Shown here piece by piece: positions 41,647-52,223 of a DNA stretch of 64,000 nt. The translations under genes and the position numbers were made by a program. This stretch comes from Gracilibacillus salitolerans (GTDB lineage: Bacteria; Bacillota; Bacilli; Bacillales; Amphibacillaceae), in NCBI RefSeq assembly GCF_009650095.1, contig NZ_CP045915.1:620001-684000 (forward strand). Reading direction: 5' to 3'. Below the pieces are notes generated by a model that worked only from the letters and a program-made list of their open reading frames with translations, made no database searches and was not told the origin of the DNA. How positions within the stretch are numbered: position 1 is the first letter of the stretch; every line of letters begins with the position of its first letter.

Positions 41647-42056
41647 TGTGGATAAAGGTGAGCGTGATGAGCCACGTCCAGCTTCAGCGCCCAGAAACTA
41701 GGCGACTTCACGAATCGCCCTACGATAAGTCATCATCGGCTCGCAAGCCTCACCGTGATTCCTTTATCTCAGTAGATTCTGAAGTCGCTACGTTTCTAAT
41801 CGGGCGCTTGCGCTTTTGTTCTTCATGTAATTCCAGAAGGAGCGAAAGTAATCACTAATAATCCATAGTATTTTTTATCCACAATAAAATCTCTCTAAAT
41901 GTGGACTGTTATATAAACCTTATGATATCAAGCTTTAATAATGATGGAAAACTGTGGATAAAATGGTGTGTGATTGTGGATAATGTGGACAAACATCTTA
42001 ATAACTGATTTGCTAGTACTGAATAAGTGGATAAAGGTGTGTATAAATGAGGATAA
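41647..42056. promoter_or_regulatory. DnaA-box cluster between tsaD and ydiF
   Basis: Perfect 9-mers TTATCCACA or complement at 41647-41655, 41875-41883, 41953-41961 and 41975-41983. Boxes with one mismatch are at 41984-41992 (TGTGGACAA), 42026-42034, 42038-42046 (TGTGTATAA) and 42048-42056. Seven lie within 182 bases, six of those in the same orientation. In B. subtilis a DnaA-binding cluster outside oriC lies in the same gcp-ydiF gap. The repeat at 41674-41820 splits the first box from the rest. Confidence 0.85.
41674..41820. repeat. Bacillaceae-type intergenic inverted repeat
   Basis: It begins GTCCAGCTTCAGCGCCC and ends GGGCGCTTGCGCTTTTG, with internal inverted parts GAAACTAGGCGACTTC and GAAGTCGCTACGTTTC. 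The paired ends resemble a repeat common in intergenic regions of Bacillus relatives (recognised from memory). The short ORF over it is not a gene. Confidence 0.7.
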
Positions 42057-42065
42057 GTAAAATAA

Positions 42066-42102
42066 AAAAGGGCATTATGCCTACTGTGCAAAATACCCTT
42101 TA
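42066..42102 (-). terminator. Terminator of ydiF
   Basis: On the minus strand AAAGGGTATT pairs with AATGCCCTTT (one G-T pair), followed by TTTTTT. Confidence 0.75.
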
Positions 42103-42105
42103 TGA

Positions 42106-44034
42106 CTATTCGTGTAAACTTTCCCACTCTTCCATTAATATTTCCATTTGTGCCTTTAAGGAATCGTTTTTATTGGTCAGCTCCAATGCTTTTTCATGAT
42201 CTTGGAAAACATCAGGATCACACAACATTCGATCCATTTCTTCCATTTCTAACTCAAGCTGTTCAATCTCATCTTCAATTTCCTTAATTCGACGCTCTTT
42301 TTTACGCTTTTCTTTTTTTTGCTGCTTTTCTTTTTCATAATTGGATTTTGTGTTATCCGTCGTCTCCTCTACGGTTTTCTTTTCTGCCTTTTTAAGTTCA
42401 GCCAGTTCCCGTTCCTCTTGTTTTTTATCTACATAGTAATCATAATCACCTAAGTAGAGGGTGGTTTTGTCAGACTGCATTTCCAGGACATGTGTGGCTA
42501 ACTTATTAATAAAATAACGGTCGTGAGAGACGAACAAAATTGATCCCGGATAATCGATTAGTGCTGCTTCCAACACTTCTTTACTATCTAAATCCAAATG
42601 GTTGGTCGGCTCATCAAGTAGTAAGAAGTTTGCTTTTTCCATCATTAATTTGGCTAAGGCTAGTCTTGCTTTTTCTCCACCACTTAATGCCGATACGTTA
42701 CGTAACACATCATCTCCGGTGAAAAGGAAGTTACCTAGAATGGTACGAATGTCTTTTTCATTCATACCCGGGTAATCATCCCAAAGTTCATTTAGAACCG
42801 TTTTCTTTGTATTTAATTGTGTTTGCTCCTGATCATAATAGCCAATCTGTACATTCGTTCCAAGTTGAATCTCCCCTGAAGCAGGATCTAACTGTCCGAT
42901 GATCGTCTTTAATAAAGTCGACTTACCGACACCATTCGGTCCGACCAATGCAATACTATCCCCTCGTTCAATATGCAAATTAAGATTAGAAAAAATGAAT
43001 GGGTCTGCCGATTGATAGTGGAATGCCAAGTCGTTAATTTTTAAAACATCATTCCCACTTCTCCGTTCAATGGAAAACGAGAACTTAGCAGAGCTCTCTT
43101 CGCCTGCTGGTCTGTCCATCACTTCCATTTTTTCTAGTTGTTTTCGTCTGCTTTGGGCCCGTTTTGTAGTAGATGCACGTACGATGTTCTTCTGGATGAA
43201 TTCTTCCATCCTTTTAATTTCACTTTGTTGTTTCTCATAAAGCTTGAGATCACGGTCATAATTAGCAGCTTTTTGTTGTAAGTATTTACTATAGTTTCCG
43301 TGATATTTACTAGAGTGATGACGAGAGATTTCATAGACGATATTCACTGTTTTATCTAAGAAATAGCGGTCGTGAGATACGATAACGACAGCACCTTGAT
43401 AACTGTTTAAATATCCTTCCAACCACGTTAACGTCTGTATATCCAAATGGTTGGTTGGTTCATCTAAAATGAGAATGTCTGGTTTTGTTAATAATAGTTT
43501 CCCTAAAGCTAATCTTGTTTTTTGTCCACCACTTAGCGTAGCGATCGAAGTTGTCCACATGCTTTCTGGAAAATCCAGACCATTTAACACGGCTTTAATG
43601 TCTGCTTCATATTGATAACCACCAGCAAGCTTGAAATCTTCCTGTTTTTGGTCATAACTGGCAAGAAGTTGCTCGTAGCGTTCCCTATCTGCAAGTAAGT
43701 CAGGCTCCCCCATTTGCTGTTCCATCCGTCGTAATGCTTTTTCTTCCTTTTGAAAATGTTCAAATATCTTGAGCATCTCATCCCAAATGGTTTCATTGGA
43801 ATCTAAGCCAGAATGTTGAGCAAGATAACCTAAAGAAACCTCTTTCGGTTTATGAATTTCCCCTTCATCATAACCGAGTTGATTGGAAATAATATTTAAA
43901 AGTGTGGATTTACCAGCACCATTACGTCCAACAATAGCGATACGATCGTTCTTTTTTATCTCTAGTTTTATATTAGATAAGATCAGTTCTGCACCGAATC
44001 TTTTGGTTAAATTGTTTACTTGTAAATAAATCAT
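42106..44034 (-). CDS. ydiF: ABC-F family ATPase (YdiF type)
   Basis: 642-residue soluble protein with two ABC domains. Walker A motifs are GRNGAGKS (near 38) and GPNGVGKS (near 357). Signatures are LSGGQKTR and LSGGEKAR, each followed by DEPTNHLD. The interdomain linker with KRAQSRRKQLEKME fits the P-site tRNA-interaction motif of ABC-F factors, which act on the ribosome. The C-terminus is a long charged coiled coil (about 550-640). There are no membrane helices. It is divergent from rex. Confidence 0.9.
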   Translation of the reverse strand: MIYLQVNNLTKRFGAELILSNIKLEIKKNDRIAIVGRNGAGKSTLLNIISNQLGYDEGEIHKPKEVSLGYLAQHSGLDSNETIWDEMLKIFEHFQKEEKALRRMEQQMGEPDLLADRERYEQLLASYDQKQEDFKLAGGYQYEADIKAVLNGLDFPESMWTTSIATLSGGQKTRLALGKLLLTKPDILILDEPTNHLDIQTLTWLEGYLNSYQGAVVIVSHDRYFLDKTVNIVYEISRHHSSKYHGNYSKYLQQKAANYDRDLKLYEKQQSEIKRMEEFIQKNIVRASTTKRAQSRRKQLEKMEVMDRPAGEESSAKFSFSIERRSGNDVLKINDLAFHYQSADPFIFSNLNLHIERGDSIALVGPNGVGKSTLLKTIIGQLDPASGEIQLGTNVQIGYYDQEQTQLNTKKTVLNELWDDYPGMNEKDIRTILGNFLFTGDDVLRNVSALSGGEKARLALAKLMMEKANFLLLDEPTNHLDLDSKEVLEAALIDYPGSILFVSHDRYFINKLATHVLEMQSDKTTLYLGDYDYYVDKKQEERELAELKKAEKKTVEETTDNTKSNYEKEKQQKKEKRKKERRIKEIEDEIEQLELEMEEMDRMLCDPDVFQDHEKALELTNKNDSLKAQMEILMEEWESLHE

Positions 44035-44107
44035 CTGTTTTCACCTCTAATATATTAAGTGTATCGGAAAGCAGATACCACTGCAAGCACAGTTGGTTTT
44101 GGGTTAA

Positions 44108-44121
44108 GTGAATTATTTCAC
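44108..44121. promoter_or_regulatory. Rex operator (putative)
   Basis: Palindrome GTGAA-TTAT-TTCAC matches the core of the Rex box TTGTGAAN4TTCACAA. It lies 85-98 bases before the rex start and near a possible rex promoter (TAGAAT close to 44144). It suggests autoregulation, with possible effect on the divergent ydiF. Confidence 0.6.
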
Positions 44122-44205
44122 GACATTTACTAGCTTTTCTGTTAGAATAAAAAGTAAGTAAAAACATTCACAAATCCAACCGATCAATAGTAAGGGGAAT
44201 GAATG

Positions 44206-44853
44206 ATGATGAATCAAAATAAAATACCACAAGCGACAGCAAAACGTTTACCATTATATTATCGATTTTTAAATAATCTTCACATTCAAGGAAAATCCCG
44301 TGTATCTTCAAAAGAATTAAGTGATGCGATTAAAGTCGATTCTGCTACAATCAGACGTGATTTTTCCTATTTTGGTGCCTTAGGAAAAAAGGGATATGGC
44401 TATAATGTCGAATACTTGCTAGGCTTTTTCCGTAAGACATTGGATCAAGATGAAAATACGCCAGTTGCTCTAATAGGTGTTGGTAATTTAGGAACCGCTT
44501 TTTTAAATTATAATTTCACCAAAAATAATAATACAAAAATTGAAGTAGCTTTTGATGCAGACAAAGGTAAGGTAGGAAAAACGATTGGGAATATACAAAT
44601 TCACCACATTGAGGATTTAGAAAATAATCTTGAAAATATTTCCGTTGCGATTTTGACTGTACCTGTATCCGAAGCGCAAAACATTACCGATCGTCTAGTA
44701 AAAGCGGGAATAAGCGGTATTTTGAACTTCACCCCGGCAAGAATTACCGTTCCGGAAAATGTACGCGTTCATCATATCGACTTAGCAGTAGAATTACAAT
44801 CACTTGCCTATTTTATGAAGCATTATCCGTTAGAGAATGAAGGAGAAGAGTAA
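44206..44853 (+). CDS. rex: Redox-sensing transcriptional repressor Rex
   Basis: 215-residue repressor that senses the NADH/NAD+ ratio. The N-terminal winged helix has [14 protein letters not shown] and [33 protein letters not shown]. The C-terminal Rossmann domain has [11 protein letters not shown] and a domain-swap helix at the end. Three consecutive ATGs occur, and 44206 is best spaced from AAGGGG. Position after ydiF matches ydiH of B. subtilis, but the tatAY-tatCY genes found there are absent here. Confidence 0.95.
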   Translation: MMNQNKIPQATAKRLPLYYRFLNNLHIQGKSRVSSKELSDAIKVDSATIRRDFSYFGALGKKGYGYNVEYLLGFFRKTLDQDENTPVALIGVGNLGTAFLNYNFTKNNNTKIEVAFDADKGKVGKTIGNIQIHHIEDLENNLENISVAILTVPVSEAQNITDRLVKAGISGILNFTPARITVPENVRVHHIDLAVELQSLAYFMKHYPLENEGEE

Positions 44854-44940
44854 AAAGGAGAGAATAATCTTTCCTAATCGCGTATAAAAACTTATTCCAT
44901 TACGAAATCATTCAAAACGGAGCTTGCCGCTTTAACCAGA

Positions 44941-44980
44941 AAAAAAGACTCGAGCTAAAAGCTCGAGTCTATTCTTTCTT
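44941..44980. terminator. Bidirectional terminator between rex and ydiK
   Basis: Perfect stem AGACTCGAGCT/AGCTCGAGTCT with loop AAA, an A run on the left and a T-rich right side. It overlaps the 3' end of ydiK. Confidence 0.88.
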
Positions 44981-45178
44981 ATTCTCATTTGCTTTTTTAA
45001 TGCGGAAGTGTAAATTTATTAATCTTACTGCAACTACAAAATCAATTGTTGCAAAGGTAGCTAATGCAATGGTAATAAAATTTAATACAGTCTCATCTGC
45101 CGATTGGATTGCGATATAGGTAAATAATGCGCCTAATGCAATGTAAAAAATGGCAGAACGTAAGGGTGAAATACGCAT
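44969..45178 (-). CDS. ydiK: YdiK-like (DUF4305) two-helix membrane protein
   Basis: 69-residue protein with two membrane helices and a basic C-terminus (NLHFRIKKANENKK). It matches the small DUF4305 family by size and position between rex and ydiL. The ATG at 45178 follows GGAGG. A longer reading from TTG at 45196 would use the ribosome site itself as codons and is less likely. Function unknown. Probably co-transcribed with the protease gene upstream. Confidence 0.75.
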   Translation of the reverse strand: MRISPLRSAIFYIALGALFTYIAIQSADETVLNFITIALATFATIDFVVAVRLINLHFRIKKANENKKE

Positions 45179-45185
45179 AATACTA

Positions 45186-45893
45186 TTATCCTCCAATAAG
45201 AATCATCATTAATTGTTCCATTTGCTCCAATTGTCGTTCAAGTTCTTCTGGATCCACCGATAACTGTGCAATCACAGCGAAAGTATTAATTGACATGTGC
45301 GCAATAATGGGAACAATAATACGTTTTGTCTCTACATATAAGAAAGAAAATACCATTCCTACTGCTGTGTAAGTTAAAATGTGTTCGAAATCCATATGAA
45401 CAGCTGCAAAAATCACACCAGATAACAGTGCGGCCAAAAAGAAATTCATTCTTTTATAAAGTGACCCAAAAATAGCTTTTCGAAACACGAGTTCTTCTAA
45501 AATAGGTCCGAACACGGAAATAATTACGATAAAAATTGGTGCTTGTCGTGCAACATTCATTAAGTCCATCGTATTTTCAGAACCAGGCTGTATGCCAAAT
45601 ACAAATGTTTCAATAGCAATCGCGACATATTGTGAAATCATGACTAAAATAAAACCAAGAAATGACCACAATATAATTGTCCAGACTTTTTTCTCCCTTG
45701 CTTGAAAGAAATCCTGCATTTCATCACGTAATACAATCAGAGAAATAACGAGTGCCACTGCGAAACTCATGACTGACCATGCGACGGAGAAAGTATCTCG
45801 ATCTTCAATATATGGCAGAAACGGCAATGCTAATATACTGGAAAGCTGCATTGCAACATACGTTATGATCAAATAAATATATTTTCTTGGCAA
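45186..45893 (-). CDS. ydiL: CPBP-family intramembrane metalloprotease (YdiL-like)
   Basis: 235-residue membrane protein with about seven helices. The CPBP (Abi) motifs are EELVFRKAIFG (EExxxR) near residue 140, FAAVHMDFEH (FxxxH) and a third helix with HMSINTFA (HxxxN). These supply the Glu and His of the active site. Family members include CAAX processing enzymes and bacteriocin self-immunity proteins. The substrate here is unknown. Gene order rex-ydiK-ydiL-groES is conserved in Bacillus. Confidence 0.88.
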   Translation of the reverse strand: MPRKYIYLIITYVAMQLSSILALPFLPYIEDRDTFSVAWSVMSFAVALVISLIVLRDEMQDFFQAREKKVWTIILWSFLGFILVMISQYVAIAIETFVFGIQPGSENTMDLMNVARQAPIFIVIISVFGPILEELVFRKAIFGSLYKRMNFFLAALLSGVIFAAVHMDFEHILTYTAVGMVFSFLYVETKRIIVPIIAHMSINTFAVIAQLSVDPEELERQLEQMEQLMMILIGG

Positions 45894-46002
45894 AGTATAA
45901 CGACTCCCTTAAACTCTTTTTAATGTCATGATACGTATTTTAACATAAATTTAGAATAAAATTGAAATACTTCGTCTACACATAGAATTATGTGAGTATT
46001 TT

Positions 46003-46090
46003 TCCGTGAAGTGAGACTCCCATAAGTGGAGGGGCTTACTCCAATTTATGGTTAGCGAAACTTATCAGGAAGTTAGCGTCCGTAATAAAA
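46003..46090 (-). repeat. Hairpin repeat family 2, copy 1
   Basis: Read on the minus strand it starts TACGGACGCTAACTTCCTGA, includes TAAGTTTCG, has a paired CCCTCCACTTATGGGAG part, and ends TCTCACTTCAC. The same elements occur in order at 49731-49815 and 62405-62485. It lies just before the groESL promoter. Confidence 0.7.
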
Positions 46091-46118
46091 TTTTTTTAGG
46101 AAAACGCTAGTAAAATAC

Positions 46119-46147
46119 TTGCAAAAAAATATAGATTTCATTATTAT
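46119..46147 (+). promoter_or_regulatory. Sigma-A promoter of groESL
   Basis: TTGCAA at 46119-46124, a 17-base spacer, then TATTAT at 46142-46147 (a TATAAT overlaps at 46145-46150). The CIRCE operator follows at once. Confidence 0.75.
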
Positions 46148-46157
46148 AATAATTGTG

Positions 46158-46184
46158 TTAGCACTCCTCTTGATTGAGTGCTAA
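46158..46184. promoter_or_regulatory. CIRCE operator (HrcA binding site)
   Basis: TTAGCACTC-N9-GAGTGCTAA, both arms perfect, right behind the groESL -10 element. It places groESL under heat-shock repressor HrcA. Confidence 0.97.
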
Positions 46185-46229
46185 TAATCAATAAAATAAT
46201 GAATGAGAAAACCAAGGAGGTAAAAAAAG

Positions 46230-46514
46230 ATGCTTAAACCATTAGGTGATCGTGTCGTTATTGAGCTTGTAGCACAAGAAGAAAAAACAGCGAGTGGAAT
46301 TGTTCTTCCAGATTCTGCGAAGGAAAAACCACAAGAAGGAAAGGTTGTAGCTGTTGGTTCTGGTCGTGTAACAGACAATGGTGAGAAAGTGGCACTTGAA
46401 GTTGAAGAAGGAAACACTATTATTTTCTCTAAATTTGCTGGTACAGAAGTGAAATATGAAGGTAAAGAATACTTAATTCTTCGTGAGAGTGACATTTTAG
46501 CAGTAGTAAGCTAA
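46230..46514 (+). CDS. groES: Co-chaperonin GroES
   Basis: 94-residue GroES. It starts [12 protein letters not shown], has the mobile loop [20 protein letters not shown] and the roof segment, and ends [11 protein letters not shown]. It caps the GroEL ring during ATP-driven folding. AAGGAGG precedes the ATG. Transcription is from the CIRCE-controlled promoter. Confidence 0.97.
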   Translation: MLKPLGDRVVIELVAQEEKTASGIVLPDSAKEKPQEGKVVAVGSGRVTDNGEKVALEVEEGNTIIFSKFAGTEVKYEGKEYLILRESDILAVVS

Positions 46515-46569
46515 GTAAAATAACGAAGAGCTTTAACGATAAATAGCATAACATTTTTCCAAATTTTAA

Positions 46570-48222
<1,653 letters not shown>

Positions 48223-48309
48223 TAGCTGCTTAGCCCCTTGATATATAAGTTTTTTTAAGTGTTTTGATAACAAAATGCTAACATTTTGCAAAATATAGTG
48301 CTTAATTTT

Positions 48310-48356
48310 AGATGCTTCTCATAAGTTGACAAAACTTTTGGGAAGCTTCTTTTTTC
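48310..48356 (+). terminator. Terminator of groESL
   Basis: Imperfect stem GATGCTTCTC/GGGAAGCTTC with inner AAGTT/AACTT, then six T. It lies 88 bases after groEL. The following 360 bases hold a second hairpin (AGCCTAGA/TCTAGGCT at 48544-48567) with a T-rich tail and otherwise no gene that I can support. Confidence 0.7.
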
Positions 48357-48732
48357 ATTTCATGTGTTACATATAGATATACATTCTTCGTAATTTGATT
48401 ATCGGTATGACCGTACCGTTCCGTAAATGTATTAGAAGTCGAGAAAAATAGCTCAAATCAAACATTTAACTATTAGATTTGTTTGATGGATGCTGATGGG
48501 AATATATCTTCCCGAAACTTTAAAGGATTAATGAATAAGAATAAGCCTAGAAGTATTCATCTAGGCTCTATTTTATTACGTACAAAAGGGATTGCTCAAT
48601 TTCTTAATGAAGTAACAAAGTAGGAATGGTAAACAAAAAAGAAAAAAATACATTTGGAATTAACAATGAACACTATTTAGTTGAATCTTTGACAGTCTAG
48701 GTGAATAGCATATAGGCAGGAGGGGGGGATAC

Positions 48733-49618
48733 ATGTTATATGTTGTAAAGTCGGGTGACACACTAGCGGGTATTGCCGCGAGGTTGGGTACAACCGTTGG
48801 AGGTATATTGGAGGCAAATGTGATATGTAATCCAAACCTTATTTTTCCTGGTCAACCGCTTATTATGCCGGATCTAGGAATCGATTTGCCTAAATCAGGA
48901 GTATATCCCTACTATGTTATTCTCTATGGAGATACATTAGGTTGCCTTGCGAATCAGTTTTCACAAAGTATTGTGTCACTTGCTGCAGCCAACCAAATTA
49001 GAGATCCAAACCAAATATTTGCAGGCAGTGAACTATTAGTCCGATTCGAGCAACCTGATCCAGCTGTTTAACGAATGGAATCGGATTGGTGGTGTGCCAT
49101 GTGAGGAGATATCTTCTCTCCAACCACATGGAATCTATTATCTTGGAACATTTCTATGGGAGGCACTAGGTGAGAGGGCGGTTCCTAATCTGTTACCTTT
49201 AGTAAGGCATTCATGTGATGCGGAACGTTTCTACACTGTATTGAGCTTAGGAAGAATCGGAACAGGAGTCGGGACCCGATTGGCTCTGCAAGAAGAAGCC
49301 CTAAATGATCAAGCTCTATTCATTGTCGAACTCGCTCGATTTGCATTGCAGCGTTTTTAGTTAATTCCCTTTTGGTCAAAGTCTATCCATATTATTACTG
49401 CAGATACAGTTTTATTCAATCAACCAAACTTTGCTTCATCTAGCATAACAATACCTAAAGGAATTCCGGTCATAGTATTAAGAGGGAATGTTCCGAGTCC
49501 TACTGGGGAAGAAGGTCCACGGGGAGATGTACAAATTTATGACCTCATTCAAATTTCCGGAACTGGCCAAACGGGATATATGCCTCGGGTCGGGTTTAAT
49601 GAAATAGTAATGGTGTAA
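48733..49618 (+). pseudogene. LysM-HEAT cell-wall protein, broken by frameshift and stop
   Basis: Three open segments make one protein plan. 48733-49068 encodes two LysM domains (SGDTLAGIAARLG..., YGDTLGCLANQFS...). It stops at QPDPAV, while the next frame continues without a break as LFNEWNRIGGVPCEEISS, so a frameshift lies near 49063-49068. A HEAT-like stretch follows (LGERAVPNLLPLVRHS). An in-frame TAG at 49358 interrupts it, and the frame then continues to 49618 with an SH3-like ending (SPTGEEGPRGDVQIYD...GYMPRVGFNEIV). AGGAGGGGGGG precedes the first ATG. The intact form probably bound peptidoglycan, perhaps in the spore. Confidence 0.75.
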
Positions 49619-49663
49619 CGGTTTCCTTATATATGTAAATAAAGTGGAAAGACTGTAGTTATC

Positions 49664-49815
49664 CCGGTGCAACCGTCTTTAAGACTCCCACCTCAAAACA
49701 TGAAGTAAAACAAAGATGTTTAGGTGGGAGATAACGAACGCTAACAGCCCGATTGGTTCAACTAACAATCAGTGGAGGATGAATAACCCCCCACTAATTG
49801 AAGTTTCACTTTATT
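49664..49815 (+). repeat. Hairpin repeat family 2, copy 2
   Basis: First hairpin ACTCCCACCT/AGGTGGGAG (49684-49730), then AACGAACGCTAACAGCCCGA, a second paired part AGTGGAGG/CCCCCCACT and the end GAAGTTTCACTTTAT. It lies between the LysM pseudogene and the LysM-propeller gene. See copies at 46003-46090 and 62405-62485. Confidence 0.7.
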
Positions 49816-49914
49816 TCTGGTTATTTCAGTTGATAGGTTTCATCGAAAAAGCAGTCTCATTTTATATCGAATTTATTATTGAGTAGATAAATTAATTTAA
49901 TGGAGGGTTAAGTG

Positions 49915-51732
49915 ATGCAACTTTTTTACAAAGTCCTTCCCGGTGATTCGCTGTATCTGATTGCGAAGCGATGGGAGCTTCCGGTTGAGTCTCTTATTGC
50001 CGCAAACAATCTTGGTCCCCCTTATATGATTTATGTAGGGCAACAGCTTGCTGTTCCCCCTGGTGTTGATGTTATACGTGTAAGACCTGGAGATACGGTT
50101 TTTAAAATTGCTCAATATTACGGTGTTCCTCTGGCTGTTATTTTCGAAGCAAATAGGCTTCTTCCTCCTTATGTGATCCATGTCGGGCAGCTGTTAAAAG
50201 TTCCTCCTGGTGTTCCTTACTATGTTGTTCAACCTGGTGACACGCTTTTTCAAATCGCAAGACGCTATAACGTAATGACAGGGGGACACAGCAATTTTGA
50301 GCTAATTAGGCAGGTGAATAGGCTTCCTTCCTATGATCTGTTTCCGGGGATGAGGCTTATCATTCCTTATGCTCCTCCTGGGGACCAAGGATTGATTGCC
50401 TATACATCCAATCGTGGGGGAGATTATGATATATGGTTATATAACCCTAGTAATGGTGTGAATGTACAACTTACAACAGGCTTAGGGGAATCATTTTCGG
50501 TTCCTTATTGGTCACCAGACAGTAGCAGAATCGCTTTTGTCGGGAAAGATGGCATTCTCTATGTCGTTCAAGTAGCTGAAGGTGCAGTTGCCCGTATTGA
50601 TCAGTTCGAAGATGGGTTAGGGGGTTATATACATTGGTCACCTGATAGTAAAAAAATCGTGTATCCGAAGCAAGATGACATTATTTTGTACAATGTTATT
50701 ACACATAAAGCTGAAAGAATAAACCAGCCAAGTGCAACCGATGTCCATTGGTTTCCGAGCGGTGTTGAACTGCTGTTTCAAGCCCCAGATGCATCAGGAA
50801 TCAGTCAGCTTTTCCGGATTCGGACGGATGGAACAGGTAAGCGACAAATTACCGAAAATACAGCGGGAGCACTTAATCATGTTCGACTTTCTCCGAATGG
50901 ATCGTATGCATTTTATACAACTCCTGGTGTAAGTATCTCGATTATTTTTACTATAGAAATTTCAACTGGTAACGTATTTGAAGTGAGCGGAGGACCGCTT
51001 GGGAAGAATTACTTTCCGGTATGGTCTCCTGATTCATCGACAATTGCTTATAGTGCGACGGCATATGAAGACATCGGATATTTTTCACTGATCAGAACAA
51101 CGGGAAGACAAGGAGAAAACGATCGAACAAGGGCAATCTCGGATTGCTTTGCCACTCCTGTTACATGGTCACCAGATGGCAGAAAAATTGCCTATCTTTC
51201 GGGATGTAACTACGAGGGAGCAGCGAGTGAAATGTGGGTAATGGATGTAAACCATCCTGTTCCGATTCGATTAATTGAAGGAGTATTGATTACGGCTTTG
51301 CAATGGTCGTCTATGGCAGTTTCTCCGTTGAAAAAGACCTACACCAATATGACCTATAACGTCAGGTTTCAATATCCTTCACATTGGCAAAGAGTAACTG
51401 ACGAAAGATACGAAGGCCCGGATGGTTTCTTCCAGATTGCAGCGATTTTTTCAGATGAAACAATTAATACTGTGTGCCAGAATGAAGCATTCCACCAACT
51501 CTTACCATACGGTACAGAACCACGCATTTTTAACACACAAATTGAAAAACAAGAAGCATGCTTGATTTTCCCTTCTGAAGACCAACCTTTTGAAATGCGC
51601 GGTCAAGCTGCTTTAATCGTTCAGTACCCTACACCGATTCAAATTGATGGAAAAACTTACAATTACTTTATATTATGGGCAGACCAGAACCATATATCTG
51701 AAATAAGCACGACTCTTACTTTTTTGTTGTAG
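49915..51732 (+). CDS. Triple-LysM protein with TolB-like beta-propeller
   Basis: 605-residue protein starting directly with LysM and no signal peptide. LysM domains lie at about 2-46, 51-95 and 99-150 (PGDSLYLIAKRW, PGDTVFKIAQYY, PGDTLFQIARRY). A six-bladed PD40/TolB-like propeller follows (about 160-460), with blades marked WSPDSSRIAF, WSPDSKKIVY, LSPNGSYAFY, WSPDSSTIAY and WSPDGRKIAY. The C-terminal domain of about 140 residues (VRFQYPSHWQRVT...) may be PsbP-like. ATG at 49915 has GGAGGG 8 bases before it. Lack of a secretion signal with LysM is usual for spore-layer proteins (inference). Confidence 0.8.
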   Translation: MQLFYKVLPGDSLYLIAKRWELPVESLIAANNLGPPYMIYVGQQLAVPPGVDVIRVRPGDTVFKIAQYYGVPLAVIFEANRLLPPYVIHVGQLLKVPPGVPYYVVQPGDTLFQIARRYNVMTGGHSNFELIRQVNRLPSYDLFPGMRLIIPYAPPGDQGLIAYTSNRGGDYDIWLYNPSNGVNVQLTTGLGESFSVPYWSPDSSRIAFVGKDGILYVVQVAEGAVARIDQFEDGLGGYIHWSPDSKKIVYPKQDDIILYNVITHKAERINQPSATDVHWFPSGVELLFQAPDASGISQLFRIRTDGTGKRQITENTAGALNHVRLSPNGSYAFYTTPGVSISIIFTIEISTGNVFEVSGGPLGKNYFPVWSPDSSTIAYSATAYEDIGYFSLIRTTGRQGENDRTRAISDCFATPVTWSPDGRKIAYLSGCNYEGAASEMWVMDVNHPVPIRLIEGVLITALQWSSMAVSPLKKTYTNMTYNVRFQYPSHWQRVTDERYEGPDGFFQIAAIFSDETINTVCQNEAFHQLLPYGTEPRIFNTQIEKQEACLIFPSEDQPFEMRGQAALIVQYPTPIQIDGKTYNYFILWADQNHISEISTTLTFLL

Positions 51733-52065
51733 GGATAAAGGGACAGGTACTTTCTCCCTGATGCTTTCTTTGTGATAGTTTTGAAGAAATTAAGGAAATA
51801 GTTTTTTGCATTTAGCAGGGATCTAGTTCTTTGTATGTCTTCATATCTTAAAATTCCTTCCCTCTACAAATGTAACTCATAGTTGTGGTCAGCTTTAGAT
51901 AACCTCCCCTACATCATTTTATCTGCAATGCTAACATTTTGCTAACGCAATCGAGTGAAAAACGGTAAAACTCCGTTAAAGATGTTACAGTAAGAATTTA
52001 GACAATCTTTGATATATCGCACTTTTAGCACACAGAATGAAAGATATTACACACTCTCACCTTAG

Positions 52066-52079
52066 GGGCGGCATGATGT
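52066..52079 (+). other. Putative attachment-site half, right
   Basis: Exact copy of the last GGGCGGCATGATGT of groEL, in noncoding DNA, 139 bases after the inner 16-mer AATGCTAACATTTTGC (51927-51942). The gap 51733-52680 has no supportable gene otherwise. It holds GCTCATGTTTT twice in tandem near 52138-52161, a strong terminator, and a short frame ending near 52629 that may be a remnant. Confidence 0.55.
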
Positions 52080-52180
52080 AATATAGGTTATAAAACCTTG
52101 TTACATCAATGTTAACAAGCAAATATATCATTGCTTGTGCTCATGTTTTAGCTCATGTTTTGAAAGAATTTTAACTGAGA

Positions 52181-52223
52181 GGACTTCCATTAAGTGTAAA
52201 ACTTAATGGAAGTCCTTTTTTTT
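52181..52223 (+). terminator. Strong orphan terminator downstream of the att-like repeat
   Basis: Stem GGACTTCCATTAAGT/ACTTAATGGAAGTCC with a 5-nt loop and eight T. No gene ends directly before it. It may belong to a lost gene or a small RNA. Confidence 0.8.

Noticed and set aside
41640..41858. 72-codon plus-strand ORF after tsaD
   Set aside because: It covers an inverted repeat and part of the DnaA-box region. It has no ribosome site.
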